Part shown: piece by piece, positions 8,340-17,036 of the stretch
Position numbering within the stretch: the first letter of the stretch is position 1
How the letters are laid out: every line of letters begins with the position of its first letter
Source: Geomonas sp. RF6
GTDB lineage: Bacteria; Desulfobacterota; Desulfuromonadia; Geobacterales; Geobacteraceae
Direction: 5' to 3'
Assembly: GCF_021044625.1 (NCBI RefSeq)
Contig: NZ_CP087999.1
Span: 575,001 to 639,000, forward strand
DNA: 64,000 nucleotides
Position numbers and translations under genes: made by a program
The notes under the pieces: model-generated
What the model was told of the DNA's origin: nothing
Database searches by the model: none
The model's input: only the letters and a program-made list of their open reading frames with translations

Positions 8340-9512
8340 CTACTTCTGCGAAGTCTCGGAAGCTTTCGGCGCCGCCTTCTTCGGCTGCTCGGCACCTTCG
8401 CCGTAGTTGCCGATCACCTTCTGCCCCTTCATGTGGCCAAGGCCGTACACCGCGACCTTCACCGGCCCGAACTGGTTCGTCACGAAGATCACGTTCTCCA
8501 GGACGAAGTTCGGATCGGCGAGCTTCTGGTAGTACTCCAGGTTCTCCTTCGTGGTGGTCACGCCGGCGGGGAGGTTGAGGGAACCCTCCACGAGCCCCGG
8601 GTCGCCGAAGAACATGAGGAGGCGTCCCTTGTCGTTGAAGATCTGGATGTTCTGGTGCGAGGCGTCGGCGACGTAGATGCGCCCGGCGTCGTCCACCGCG
8701 ATCCCCCTCGGGCGGCCGAACTCGGAGAAGGCGTCGCCCATCTTGCCGAAGGAGGAGACGATGTGACCGTCGCGGTCGAGCTTGATCACCCTGCCGCTGC
8801 CGGTGTTCGTGACGTAGATGAACCCTTTGGAGTCGAGGGTCAGGTTCGTCGGCATGGAGAGCCCCTGCTCCGTCTCGGTGCTCTTTCCGATGGTGCGGGC
8901 GAGTTCCCCCGTTGCGCGGCTGATGACCTTGATGTCGTTGTGGCTGAAGTCGAGGGCGTAGATGTTCTCGTCGTCGACGACGCAGTCCACCGGCTTCATG
9001 TCCAGATCCTTCCCGAACCCCTGGACGAAGTTGCCGTTGACGTCGTACATGAGGATCTCTTTGCGGAAGGTGTCAGCCACGAAGACGTTGCCGTCTTTCG
9101 CCACCGCGATGTTGATCGGCTTTTTCATCTTCCCCTGCCCCTTGTTGCCGGGGAGGCTGACGAAGCTCTGGGCGGCGACGTCCGCGATGTAGACCTCGTT
9201 GAGGATCGTATCGACCACGTAGAGTTTCCCCTTCTCCGCGGTGATACCGTACGGCTTGGCGATGTTCTTTACCACATCCTCTTCTTCCTTGCCCAGGGAG
9301 ACGACCGAGAAGCCGAGCTTCTCCTTCACGATGTCCTTCGAGCCGTTGATCCCCTTCAGATACTGGATCCTCGGCGGATTCGGTTCCGGCGGAAAGAATA
9401 TCGGCCCTGTCTGGGCTTTCTTTTGCCCTGCACACCCCGCCAGAAGAAGGGCCAGCAGCGGAAACATGACCAGTGCCTTACCGTGAATCCTACCCGTGCG
9501 CCTCACTACCAT
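8340..9512 (-). CDS. NHL-repeat lipoprotein (conduit operon, first copy)
   Basis: The start at ATG 9512 has a good AAGGAGAAATATCG ribosome site; in-frame codons further upstream lack one. The protein has 390 residues, with a lipoprotein signal ending LLAGC, then NHL blades (for example GKLYVVDTILNEVYIAD, GNVFVADTFRKEILMYD, GFIYVTNTGSGRVIKLD, GRIYVADASHQNIQIF) and a Lys/Ala-rich tail. It is related to the second NHL lipoprotein at 4538-5608 but clearly diverged. It sits between the 15-heme and pentaheme genes. A structural or assembly role beside the cytochromes is inferred. Confidence 0.88.
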   Translation of the reverse strand: MVVRRTGRIHGKALVMFPLLALLLAGCAGQKKAQTGPIFFPPEPNPPRIQYLKGINGSKDIVKEKLGFSVVSLGKEEEDVVKNIAKPYGITAEKGKLYVVDTILNEVYIADVAAQSFVSLPGNKGQGKMKKPINIAVAKDGNVFVADTFRKEILMYDVNGNFVQGFGKDLDMKPVDCVVDDENIYALDFSHNDIKVISRATGELARTIGKSTETEQGLSMPTNLTLDSKGFIYVTNTGSGRVIKLDRDGHIVSSFGKMGDAFSEFGRPRGIAVDDAGRIYVADASHQNIQIFNDKGRLLMFFGDPGLVEGSLNLPAGVTTTKENLEYYQKLADPNFVLENVIFVTNQFGPVKVAVYGLGHMKGQKVIGNYGEGAEQPKKAAPKASETSQK

Positions 9513-9636
9513 CGATATTTCTCCTTGCTTTGGTCCTGCTGTGATTGCTGGTGAAAACGTCAATCAAGCACCGGTCCAGTTGCCGGCGCAAATAAAGCTC
9601 GTTCCTGCCGCGGCTCCGGGGGTAGCCGGCGCCCGC

Positions 9637-10971
9637 TTACTTCCTGTAGTCCTGCGGCGTGACGCGGTCGTAGACAAAGGCACGATGGCACCCCGGGGCG
9701 CAGCTGCCGCCGTTGGGGGTGATCTTGAAGTTGATGGGGATCTTCCACTCCCCGAAGGTCATCCCCTCCACGTGGAGAAGCCTCTCGCCGTTGCTGGCGT
9801 GCGCGGCGTGGCAGACCCTGCAGGTGCGCCCTTTGCGCACGTTGGAGACGTGCACGTAGTGGAGGTTGCGGTTGCCGTTGCGGAACTTGGTGTAGATCGT
9901 CGTGTCAGGGTAGGAGAGCATGTTCTTCTCGTGGCACTTCAGGCACACGTCGTAGCTCCCCGCCTTGTACGGGACGTAGAGAGGCTCGGGGTAGCCGCCG
10001 ATCAGCATGCGGAAGTTGTCCGAGCCGTGCGGGTCGTGGCACGCCTTGCACTGCCCCTTCTGGATCGGGCCGTGCACGTACTTCTTCCCGGCGATTTCCT
10101 TCTTGATGTTGCGCAGCGGCGGCTTCCCGAGGGTGTCGGTGCCGTGGCAGTTGAGGCAGGTGCTCTTCTCGTCCTGGGCGAGAAGCCCCTTTGCGTTGGA
10201 GTAGTGGCTGGAGTGGCAGTTGCTGCAGCCACCTTCCTTCTTCAGCGGCTTGTGGGGGACCTTCGCCTCCTCCGCTTTCTTCCCGATCCCCTTGTGGCAG
10301 CCGACGCAGAGATCCGGCATCTTGTCGTTCAGGAACATGGAGACGGGGGTGCCGTGGGGGTTGTGGCAGGCGGTGCACGGTCCTTCCTTCACCGGAGGAT
10401 GCGTCACCGGCGCCCCTTTGAGGGTATGGGAGAAGTCCGCATGGCATTTGAGGCAGAGGTCGCGCACGCTCCCTTTCAGGAGCTTCTTCTCAGCGGCGTC
10501 ATGCGGGTCGTGGCACTCGGTGCAGGAGCCGACGGCGGCCGGACCGTGCATCCACTTTTCCTTGAAAGGCGCCTCGTCGTGGCAGTTCAGACAGAGCGCG
10601 GTCTTGTCGTCCCCCACATCCATGAGGTAGCGCTCGGCCGCGCCGTGGGGGTTGTGGCAGGAAAGGCACTCCCCCTCCTTCACCGGAACGTGGACGAACT
10701 TTTTCTTCACCATCCCGTCGTGGCAGCTGGAGCAGAGAGAGGCGCCCTTCGCCGCGAGCTCGAAGCTCTTACCCCCCTTCAACGGGTGCTCCTTCACGCG
10801 CTGCACGTGGCACGAGGTGCAGTCCCCGTCCTTCACGGGGGAGTGCAGCTTCTTGAAGGCGGCGATGTCGGGGTGACAGGTAGAGGTGACACACCCGCCG
10901 GCAAAGGCGGGGTGGGCGCAAAGGGGGGAGAGCCAGGCAAGCACGGTGAAAAGAGTACGAAATGTCTTCAT
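9637..10971 (-). CDS. Secreted c-type cytochrome with up to 15 hemes
   Basis: The 444 residues from ATG 10971 begin with a Sec signal (MKTFRTLFTVLAWLSPLCAHPAFA/G). Thirteen canonical CXXCH sites are present, from CTSCH near residue 50 to CRVCH near residue 395. Two wider variants bracket them: CVTSTCH (CX4CH) at the mature N-terminus and CAPGCH (CX3CH) near the C-terminus. The density of about one heme per 29 residues, with repeated HxPVKEGxCxxCHNPHG units, is that of a heme-wire protein. It is the first gene of the conduit operon. No lipobox is seen, so a periplasmic position feeding the barrel is plausible but not proven. Confidence 0.92.
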   Translation of the reverse strand: MKTFRTLFTVLAWLSPLCAHPAFAGGCVTSTCHPDIAAFKKLHSPVKDGDCTSCHVQRVKEHPLKGGKSFELAAKGASLCSSCHDGMVKKKFVHVPVKEGECLSCHNPHGAAERYLMDVGDDKTALCLNCHDEAPFKEKWMHGPAAVGSCTECHDPHDAAEKKLLKGSVRDLCLKCHADFSHTLKGAPVTHPPVKEGPCTACHNPHGTPVSMFLNDKMPDLCVGCHKGIGKKAEEAKVPHKPLKKEGGCSNCHSSHYSNAKGLLAQDEKSTCLNCHGTDTLGKPPLRNIKKEIAGKKYVHGPIQKGQCKACHDPHGSDNFRMLIGGYPEPLYVPYKAGSYDVCLKCHEKNMLSYPDTTIYTKFRNGNRNLHYVHVSNVRKGRTCRVCHAAHASNGERLLHVEGMTFGEWKIPINFKITPNGGSCAPGCHRAFVYDRVTPQDYRK

Positions 10972-11488
10972 GGATGGCACCCTGCCCAGGCAAAGAGTGA
11001 GAAGAGCCGCGGACCGTACGGTCTGCGCTCCTGGAATGACCCGGAGATGAAACTGAAGAAGAGGCGGGCCCCGGCGCATGGTGGGACGAGGTACCCTCCT
11101 GAAAAATCGACTACAAGGGCTGAGACTTTCACGGCCAATCGCGCCTGTGTCAGCGGTGGAGGCGGAGAAAGAACAGCCTCAATGGCTCGAAGCGTCACAG
11201 TTGGAGCGAGCTGAGAGGTATTAAATCGGCACTGTATTTACCAGAATCAGAAAATGTTTTCAACAAAAATCGGGGTTTTCTGGCAGGTTGGCTGATGCTG
11301 TCTGAAGAACAGCTTCAGAGCGAAAAAACTTTCTAACGCTTTGACTGTTAGAGAAGATTTTCATCTTTGGGAAGGAATACAATTAAGAGTGCATTACAAT
11401 CCCTTAATGCAGTATTTCGCCAGACTGAAAGAGATTTCCCCGCGACTATAAGCTCGATGCGCCCCGGAGTGCCGTGGGCGCCGTGCAG
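10972..11488. other. Promoter-bearing intergenic region of the conduit operon
   Basis: About 500 bp without a gene separate the 15-heme gene from the hypothetical gene at 11489-12118. The middle (about 11220-11410) is distinctly AT-richer than its surroundings and contains small hairpins (CTGAAG..CTTCAG near 11300; GCATTA..TAATGC near 11392-11413). The operon promoter must lie here, but no convincing sigma-70 or sigma-54 site could be fixed by eye. Confidence 0.5.
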
Positions 11489-12118
11489 TTATCCCTGCGG
11501 GTAATCCGAGAGAGCGTGGAAGGTCTGCTTCAGCTCGGCGGAGAAGATGTTGAACATCCTGTCGGCGAGCCGGAAGGTAAAGGCGGGAGGGTACAGCGGT
11601 ACCGCGAGCTTGTAGATCAGGTCGAGGAGCCCGTCGTGGGGGTTCTCCTCCAGAAAGAGGGCGCCGTACTGCAGGACCGGGGCGAAGAGAAGCGCCTCCT
11701 CCATAACGGAGTCGTCCTCGTTGAAGTACGGCAGGATCATCTCCATGGAGAAGCATAAGCCGCCGGAGCCGGTGGCGTCCTCGGTGATGCTGAGGAGCAC
11801 CTCGTCCTGGGGGGAGCCGTACTCCTGGGACTCCCGTGAGACGACGGCAGCGGGGAGTACCATTACCCTGCCGTGCACCGGGTCCATCCCGTACGGCGCG
11901 GTGCGGGCGGTGAGAAAGCGCTCCAGGGTGGCGTACCCCTTCGCCTGCCAGCGGGGCATGCCGCGGTAGAAGGCGGGGCGGAAGTCGTCCCTGCGGGCGA
12001 TCAGCTCCTCCAGCGGGATGAACTCCTGCTCTCCCCCGGGAGGTCTGCCGCTTCTCTCGGTGTTGTTCACCACGAGCCGCAGGTGCGACCTTTTGCGTTC
12101 ATCCTTGTCTTTGCTCAT
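11489..12118 (-). CDS. Hypothetical protein, 209 residues
   Basis: Not recognised. The ATG at 12118 has a GGGGGAG ribosome site about 5 bp upstream. There is no signal peptide or membrane segment. The N-terminal 25 residues are basic and polar, and the remainder is acidic and globular-looking (for example DEVLLSITEDATGSGG, MEMILPYFNEDDSVMEEALLF). No catalytic motif was found. It is transcribed away from the hydrolase gene and toward the cytochrome operon but is separated from it by 500 bp. It is probably a cytoplasmic conserved hypothetical protein. Confidence 0.75.
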   Translation of the reverse strand: MSKDKDERKRSHLRLVVNNTERSGRPPGGEQEFIPLEELIARRDDFRPAFYRGMPRWQAKGYATLERFLTARTAPYGMDPVHGRVMVLPAAVVSRESQEYGSPQDEVLLSITEDATGSGGLCFSMEMILPYFNEDDSVMEEALLFAPVLQYGALFLEENPHDGLLDLIYKLAVPLYPPAFTFRLADRMFNIFSAELKQTFHALSDYPQG

Positions 12119-12309
12119 CAGCTCCCCCAGCGTGTGGCTTGTATCTATCTTTCATACACTGCCGGAGAGACGGGTGTCAAGGAAACACGCGGCCCGCGTA
12201 CCTTCGCGCCATTCCCCCTCCCATTCCTGCGGCTGAAGGTACTCCTTGACCTCCGCGCCGGGAGGAAGGTATCTTCTTGCGCCATCACCTGCACGGAAAG
12301 GATGAACCG

Positions 12310-13098
12310 ATGCCCCCGATCACTCCAGGATACCTCTGCACCGGCGACGGAGACGCGGTCGTTCTCCTGCACTCCTCGCTGAGCTCCAAAAACCAGTGGA
12401 AGGGGTTGATCCCCCTCCTTGCCGGGCGCTACCGGGTCATCGCGGTCGACCTCTACGGCTACGGCGAGACCCCCTTCCCGCCGGATAAGGCGGCCTTTTC
12501 CCTGCGAGACGAAGTGGAGCTCGTGCGCGAGGTACTGGAGCGGGAGCTGCCAGCCGGCGCGGTCTTTCACCTCGTTGGCCACTCCTACGGCGGCGCCGTC
12601 GCCCTCTCCTTTTGCCACTACTATCCCGAGAGCGTACGAAGCGTCTGCGCATTCGAGCCTGTGGCATTTCATCTGCTGGACCTCGCCGAGCCGCAGCTGT
12701 CGACGGTGCTGCAGATGGCGCAGACGCTGGAGCGGCTCGGGGCGCAGGGGAAGCCGGAGCTGGCCGCCGAGACCTTTCTCGATTACTGGGGGGGACCCGG
12801 CACCTTTGCTGCGTATCCGGCGCGGCTGAAGGAAGATTTCGCCGCGCGAACACCGAAGTTGCGGCTCGACTTCCAGGCTATTACCCGCACCGCCATAACG
12901 GTGGAGGATTACCGCCGGCTGCAGCTCCCGGTGCACCTGATCGTAGGGGAAAGGAGCCGTCCCCCTGCCCTCTTTGTCACCGAGGTGCTCTCCCGGACTC
13001 TCCCGCACTGCACGCTGCACAAGGTGCCCGCAGGCCACCTCGCCCCCTTCACCCACCCGCAGCTGGTAAACCCGCTCATCGCACAAACGCTGCGCTGA
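12310..13098 (+). CDS. Alpha/beta-hydrolase fold protein
   Basis: The protein has 262 residues from ATG 12310, which follows a GGAAAGGA ribosome site; an in-frame start 33 bp upstream lacks one. The nucleophile elbow GHSYGG (LVGHSYGGAVALSFC) gives the catalytic serine. The histidine is in PAGHLAPFTHP near the C-terminus, and the oxyanion region is LLHSSLSSKNQWKGL. This is the layout of esterases, epoxide hydrolases and C-C hydrolases; the substrate cannot be told. It is cytoplasmic, with no signal. It is a single gene between two intergenic spacers. Confidence 0.85.
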   Translation: MPPITPGYLCTGDGDAVVLLHSSLSSKNQWKGLIPLLAGRYRVIAVDLYGYGETPFPPDKAAFSLRDEVELVREVLERELPAGAVFHLVGHSYGGAVALSFCHYYPESVRSVCAFEPVAFHLLDLAEPQLSTVLQMAQTLERLGAQGKPELAAETFLDYWGGPGTFAAYPARLKEDFAARTPKLRLDFQAITRTAITVEDYRRLQLPVHLIVGERSRPPALFVTEVLSRTLPHCTLHKVPAGHLAPFTHPQLVNPLIAQTLR

Positions 13099-13638
13099 CG
13101 AACCCGTTACTGCGGGGCGAGATGGAAAGAAGCGAAGCCCTCGGCAGCACATCCCTCGTGAAAGGGAGGGGACGCCTGAGCTCCTTCCGGAAATTCCGGA
13201 GGAGCGTGGGTACATTGCCACGAAGCACTGCAGAACGCCTGACGTTCCCCCCTTTGCGAAGGGGGGGCAGGGGGGATTTGCCTTCGCCTCCTTATCGATG
13301 ACCACTTGAACCAGCCTCTACCCCATCCCCGCCCTGTCCCTCCCCTTGAAAGGGAGGGGACGCCCTGAGCTCCTGCTCTGCGAGGAAACGCCGGTCACTT
13401 CGATCTCGCCTGCGTCCCTTGCCCTGCCCCGGAAAAGACTTTCCTTTGCGTGGTTTCCTTTGCGCCCTTTGCGTCTTTGCGGTGGATGTTCAGCTTTTCC
13501 CGCTTCTGCTTCCGGTTCGGTCCACCGAAAACGCCCGCAAACCCGCACGGGCCGCCATTTGAGCGCTTGACATTTCCAGATCACCCCACAAAATCTTCAT
13601 GTGCTCTAACAATGTCATGAAGAAGTCCGGGGGGCGGT
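13099..13638. other. Non-coding spacer with palindromic repeats
   Basis: No gene is seen in this 540-bp stretch. It holds several G/C-rich palindromes (near 13140-13175, 13240-13280 and 13318-13365) of the family also seen near 2500. It also has a run of four CTTTGCG words near 13440-13490 (CTTTGCGTGG, CTTTGCGCCC, CTTTGCGTC, CTTTGCGGTG). The promoter of the methyltransferase gene should be in the AT-richer last 60 bp, which is not resolved further. Confidence 0.55.
13318..13365. repeat. Copy of the G/C-rich palindromic repeat
   Basis: This copy is nearly identical to the segment at about 2563-2606, including the CCCCATCCCC word, the CCCTGT word and the CCCTCCCC..GGGAGGGG palindrome. The 3' flank also matches in part (GAGCTCCTGCTCTGC here). 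Duplication of this element at distant intergenic sites supports a dispersed repeat. Confidence 0.75.
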
Positions 13639-14904
13639 ATGAGCGAGATGCGGGCCAGTGCAGTCAGACCGAAGGCACTCTTCCGGTCCACAGTCGGTGA
13701 CCCCGGACCGGTCTATCCGATCGACAGGTGGATACTCTCCCTCTTTCTGAAGGGGATAGGGAACCCCGCGATCCGCAGCGTCCTCTGGGACGGCAGCGAC
13801 ATCTCCCATCCCGGGGCGGGACGGGTCGGCATGGTGATCCGCAACCGCGCCACCCTCCTTCGCCTCATGGCAAACCCTCTCCTCAACTTCGGGGACGACT
13901 ACAGCGCAGGGAACATCGAGATCGAAGGGGGTGTGGTCAACTTCCTGGAGGCAGTGTACCGGGGGATGATGCGCCCGGGGAGGACCTGCCGCCGCTCCCG
14001 CCCGGTCGCCCACTGGCTGCAGAGAAATGTCAACTCCCTCTCCGACTCGCGCCGCAACATCCACCACCACTACGACATCGGCAACGACTTCTACCGGCTG
14101 TGGCTCGACAAGGAGATGCTTTACACCTGCGCCTACTACCCTGCCCCCGATGCCACCCTCGAGGAGGCGCAGATCGCCAAGATGGAGCTTGTCTGCCGCA
14201 AGCTGCGCCTGAAGGAGGGGGACCGGGTCATCGAGGCCGGGTGCGGCTGGGGGGGGCTCGCCCGCTACATGGCGAAGCATTACGGCGTGAAGGTTCGCGC
14301 CTTCAACATCTCGCGGGAGCAGATCGCCTACGCCAGGAAGCGAGCGGACGCGGAGTCGATAACCGGTGTGGAATTCATCGAGGACGACTACCGCAACATC
14401 ACCGGAGAGTGCGATGCCTTCGTCTCCGTCGGGATGCTGGAGCATGTCGGTCCCAGCCACTACCGGAAGCTGGGAGAGGTCATCAACCGCACCCTGTCCG
14501 ACACCGGACTCGGACTGATCCACAGCATAGGACAAAACGTCCCCGAATCGATGAGCGGCTGGATGGAAAAGCGGATCTTCCCGGGAAGCTACCCTCCGAC
14601 CCTTAAGGAGATGGCGGCGATCTTCGAGCCGTACAGCTTCAGCATCCTCGACGTGGAGAACCTGCGCCTCCATTACGCCCGCACCTGCGAGGAGTGGCTG
14701 GAGCGCTTCGAGTCGCACCGGCAGCAGGTGGAGGAACTCTTCGACGATGCCTTCCTGAGGGCGTGGCGCCTCTATCTTTGCGGTGCCATCGCCAACTTCA
14801 GGGCCGGCAACCTGCAGCTATTCCAGGTCGTCTTTTCCCGTTTCGACAACAACGGCATCCCCTGGACCCGCAGGGGGGACGACAGGGGGAGAGAGCCGCT
14901 ATGA
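13639..14904 (+). CDS. Cyclopropane-fatty-acyl-phospholipid synthase family SAM-dependent methyltransferase
   Basis: 421 residues. The N-terminal 140 residues contain the family's pre-domain (LLRLMANPLLNFGDDYSAG), followed by NIHHHYDIGNDFYRLWLD and the SAM-binding motif EAGCGWGGLARYMA near residue 205. Further on are FNISREQ, SVGMLEHVG and YFPGSYPP-like text (IFPGSYPPTL). All are landmarks of the CFA synthase/mycolic acid methyltransferase family, which adds a methylene or methyl group to unsaturated phospholipid acyl chains at the inner membrane. Length is close to the usual 380-430. Its stop overlaps the next start (ATGA), so it is coupled to the flavoprotein. Another lipid substrate is possible. 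Confidence 0.9.
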   Translation: MSEMRASAVRPKALFRSTVGDPGPVYPIDRWILSLFLKGIGNPAIRSVLWDGSDISHPGAGRVGMVIRNRATLLRLMANPLLNFGDDYSAGNIEIEGGVVNFLEAVYRGMMRPGRTCRRSRPVAHWLQRNVNSLSDSRRNIHHHYDIGNDFYRLWLDKEMLYTCAYYPAPDATLEEAQIAKMELVCRKLRLKEGDRVIEAGCGWGGLARYMAKHYGVKVRAFNISREQIAYARKRADAESITGVEFIEDDYRNITGECDAFVSVGMLEHVGPSHYRKLGEVINRTLSDTGLGLIHSIGQNVPESMSGWMEKRIFPGSYPPTLKEMAAIFEPYSFSILDVENLRLHYARTCEEWLERFESHRQQVEELFDDAFLRAWRLYLCGAIANFRAGNLQLFQVVFSRFDNNGIPWTRRGDDRGREPL

Positions 14905-16058
14905 CCAGATGTGAAGTGCTCATCGTAGGAGCCGGTCCCGCGGGGTCGACCTGCGCGAGGCTCCTGAAACGGGGGGGACTGGACGTCCTCCTCATGGACC
15001 GCGCCGAGTTCCCTCGCGAGAAGCTGTGCGCCGGATGGATCACACCGGCCGTGCTGGAGGCGCTGGAGATCGACCCGGAAGGGTACTGCAGAGGGCGGGT
15101 ACTGCAGGAGATAAGGGAATTCAGGACGGCGACGATCGGAGGTAAAGAGATCGTCACGAGCTATCCGAACCCCGTGAGTTACGGGATCAGGAGATGGGAA
15201 TTCGACCACTACCTCCTGGTGCGCAGCGCGGCCAGGCACCGGCTGGGAGAACCGGTCCGCACGGTGGAGCGGGTCGCGGACGGCTGGCTGGTGAACGGCA
15301 ACATCAAGGCGGGCCTCCTGATCGGGGCCGGAGGTCATTACTGCCCCGTCTCGCGTGCCCTCGGCGCACGGGGAAGCACCGAAAAGGCGATCGCGGCGCA
15401 GGGGTGCGAGTTCTGCCTCACCGAGGAGGAGGTCGAAAGGTGCGGCATCCCGGCCGGTGTCCCGGCACTCTTTTTCACCGAGGACCTGCAGGGTTACGGC
15501 TGGATACTGCGCAAGGGGCGCTATCTCAACATAGGTCTGGGGAGCAGGGAAACGAAGGAGCTACCGCGCCGCATGGCGGAGTTCTGCGCCTTTTTGCAGG
15601 AGCGCGGGGGGATCGGGGAGATCCCGCACCGCTTCAAGGGGCACGCCTACCTCCCCTACGGCAACCCCGGGGCGCGGCGGGTGGTGGGGGACGCGGCGCT
15701 CCTTATCGGCGATGCCGCGGGACTCGCCTATCCGGAAAGCGGCGAGGGGATACTGCCGGCGATCGAGTCCGCCATCATGGCGGTGCACACCATCGTGGCA
15801 GCGCACGGAGACTATCGGCAGAAGAATCTGGAACCGTACGCCGCGCACCTTGCAGCGCGGTTCGGGGGGAGCGCAGGAAACGCCGCCACCCCCGCGTGGC
15901 TGCGCCACTACGGCGGCGCACTCCTTTTTTCCAGCAAATGGCTGACCCGCCGACTCCTCCTGGATCGCTGGTTTCTCCACCAGGGGGTGCAGCCGCTCCC
16001 ACTCTTCGATCCCGATCGTCCCGCGGCGACGCCGACGATACAAAAGCAGCCTACCTAG
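14901..16058 (+). CDS. FAD-dependent geranylgeranyl-reductase-like oxidoreductase
   Basis: 385 residues, starting at the ATG that overlaps the methyltransferase stop by 4 bp. Residues 5-18 form the dinucleotide-binding motif VLIVGAGPAGSTCA, then DRAEFPREKLCAGW. The C-terminal FAD motif LIGDAAGLAYPESGEGI is near residue 270. This pattern belongs to the geranylgeranyl reductase/halogenase-like flavoproteins that reduce or oxidise hydrophobic chains. Coupling to a lipid methyltransferase suggests joint modification of membrane lipids or quinones. Its last codons overlap the convergent selenoprotein gene and the SECIS-like hairpin of that gene. Confidence 0.85.
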   Translation: MTRCEVLIVGAGPAGSTCARLLKRGGLDVLLMDRAEFPREKLCAGWITPAVLEALEIDPEGYCRGRVLQEIREFRTATIGGKEIVTSYPNPVSYGIRRWEFDHYLLVRSAARHRLGEPVRTVERVADGWLVNGNIKAGLLIGAGGHYCPVSRALGARGSTEKAIAAQGCEFCLTEEEVERCGIPAGVPALFFTEDLQGYGWILRKGRYLNIGLGSRETKELPRRMAEFCAFLQERGGIGEIPHRFKGHAYLPYGNPGARRVVGDAALLIGDAAGLAYPESGEGILPAIESAIMAVHTIVAAHGDYRQKNLEPYAAHLAARFGGSAGNAATPAWLRHYGGALLFSSKWLTRRLLLDRWFLHQGVQPLPLFDPDRPAATPTIQKQPT

Positions 16059-16063
16059 GCCGC
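16046..16063 (-). promoter_or_regulatory. SECIS-like hairpin downstream of the ArsS UGA codon
   Basis: In the minus-strand mRNA, 12 nt after the UGA, GCGGCCU pairs with AGGCUGC (seven pairs, one of them G-U) around the loop AGGU. This gives a short stem with a small apical loop and a G within its first two bases, about 21 nt past the UGA, which agrees with the bacterial SECIS model as I know it. The hairpin lies within the last codons of the convergent flavoprotein gene. SelB binding is inferred. Confidence 0.65.
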
Positions 16064-17026
16064 GATGCTCCCCCCTCAGGTGAAGCCCGAGCCGACCGTG
16101 CAGGCGAAGCAGTATTGCGCGGTCGGGATCGGCGTCCCCGGCGCCGGGAGCTCTTGAAGCTCCCGGATGTTGGCGACCCCTCCGCCGAAGGGGATGCCGG
16201 CGGCGAGGTGGAAGTCGCAGTCGTAGAGAGCTCCGTCCCAGTCGACCGAGAGCTGCGAGCGACACATAAGCCCCGCCACCGCGCACGGATTGAACCCGGC
16301 CGCCAGCTTCTCCCGGTACCCTTCCAGATTCCCCGACTTTTCCAGCCACGCCAGAAAGCGACCGAGCGGCACGTTGGCAAAGCAGAAGAGGTTGTCAAAG
16401 GAGACCCCGTAGCGGCGCGAGAGCTCCGCCCGGAATCTCTTCTCCGATCCGGCCTGCGCTGCGGGAAGGAACGCGCCGCTCGGGTTGCTCACCAGATCGA
16501 GTTCCACCCCTTCCCCCGGGACACCATAGCCAACGGAATTGAGGAGCTTCAGCGCCTCGATCGACTTCTCCCACACCCCCTCACCGCGCTGCGCGGAAGT
16601 CTGTCCGGCGTTGAGCGCCGGGAAGGAGGCCACAAGGACTACGCGAAGCTCCCGGTAGAGGCGGGCGAGGCGCTCGTCCAGGGAGACGAGGTTCGTCCGC
16701 ACCACCACCCGCGGCGCGAGAGGGGCCACCCCGCGCAGCAGGTATTCGAGGTCCGGCACGAGCTCCGGCGCTCCCCCGGTGATGTCGATCGACGCAAAGG
16801 GAAGGCGCCGGGCGGCATCGATGACCGAGTCCATGGTTTCGCGCGTCATCGTCTCGCCCCGCCCGGGCCCCGCCTCCAGGTGGCAGTGGCGGCAGGAAAG
16901 GGAGCAGAGGCGGCCGGTGTTTACCTGCAGCGTCACCGTCCGGTCTCGGGTGAGTTCCACCCCGTGCCGGACCAGAGTCTGCGCGAAAGTCTCAGGGGGA
17001 TCCTGTTTCACGATTTTATCGGGCAT
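16055..17026 (-). CDS. arsS: Arsenosugar-type radical SAM protein ArsS, selenocysteine-containing (UGA at 16076-16078)
   Basis: Read conventionally the frame stops at the TGA at 16076-16078. Reading that codon as selenocysteine gives 323 residues, with Sec at 317 and the tail GGSIAA before a TAG at 16055-16057. The radical SAM cluster motif CSLSCRHCH is near residue 41, followed by DITGGAPEL. The Cys-rich C-terminus (CRSQLSVDWDGALYDCDFHL, then YCFACTVGSGFT-Sec-GG) matches the radical SAM/selenoprotein family whose other members have Cys or Sec before GG. ArsS adds a 5'-deoxyadenosyl group to dimethylarsenic in arsenosugar synthesis. The start at ATG 17026 lies 10 bp after the AhpD-like gene. 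No arsM methyltransferase is visible in the window. Confidence 0.85.
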
Positions 17027-17036
17027 GAGTGGAGAC

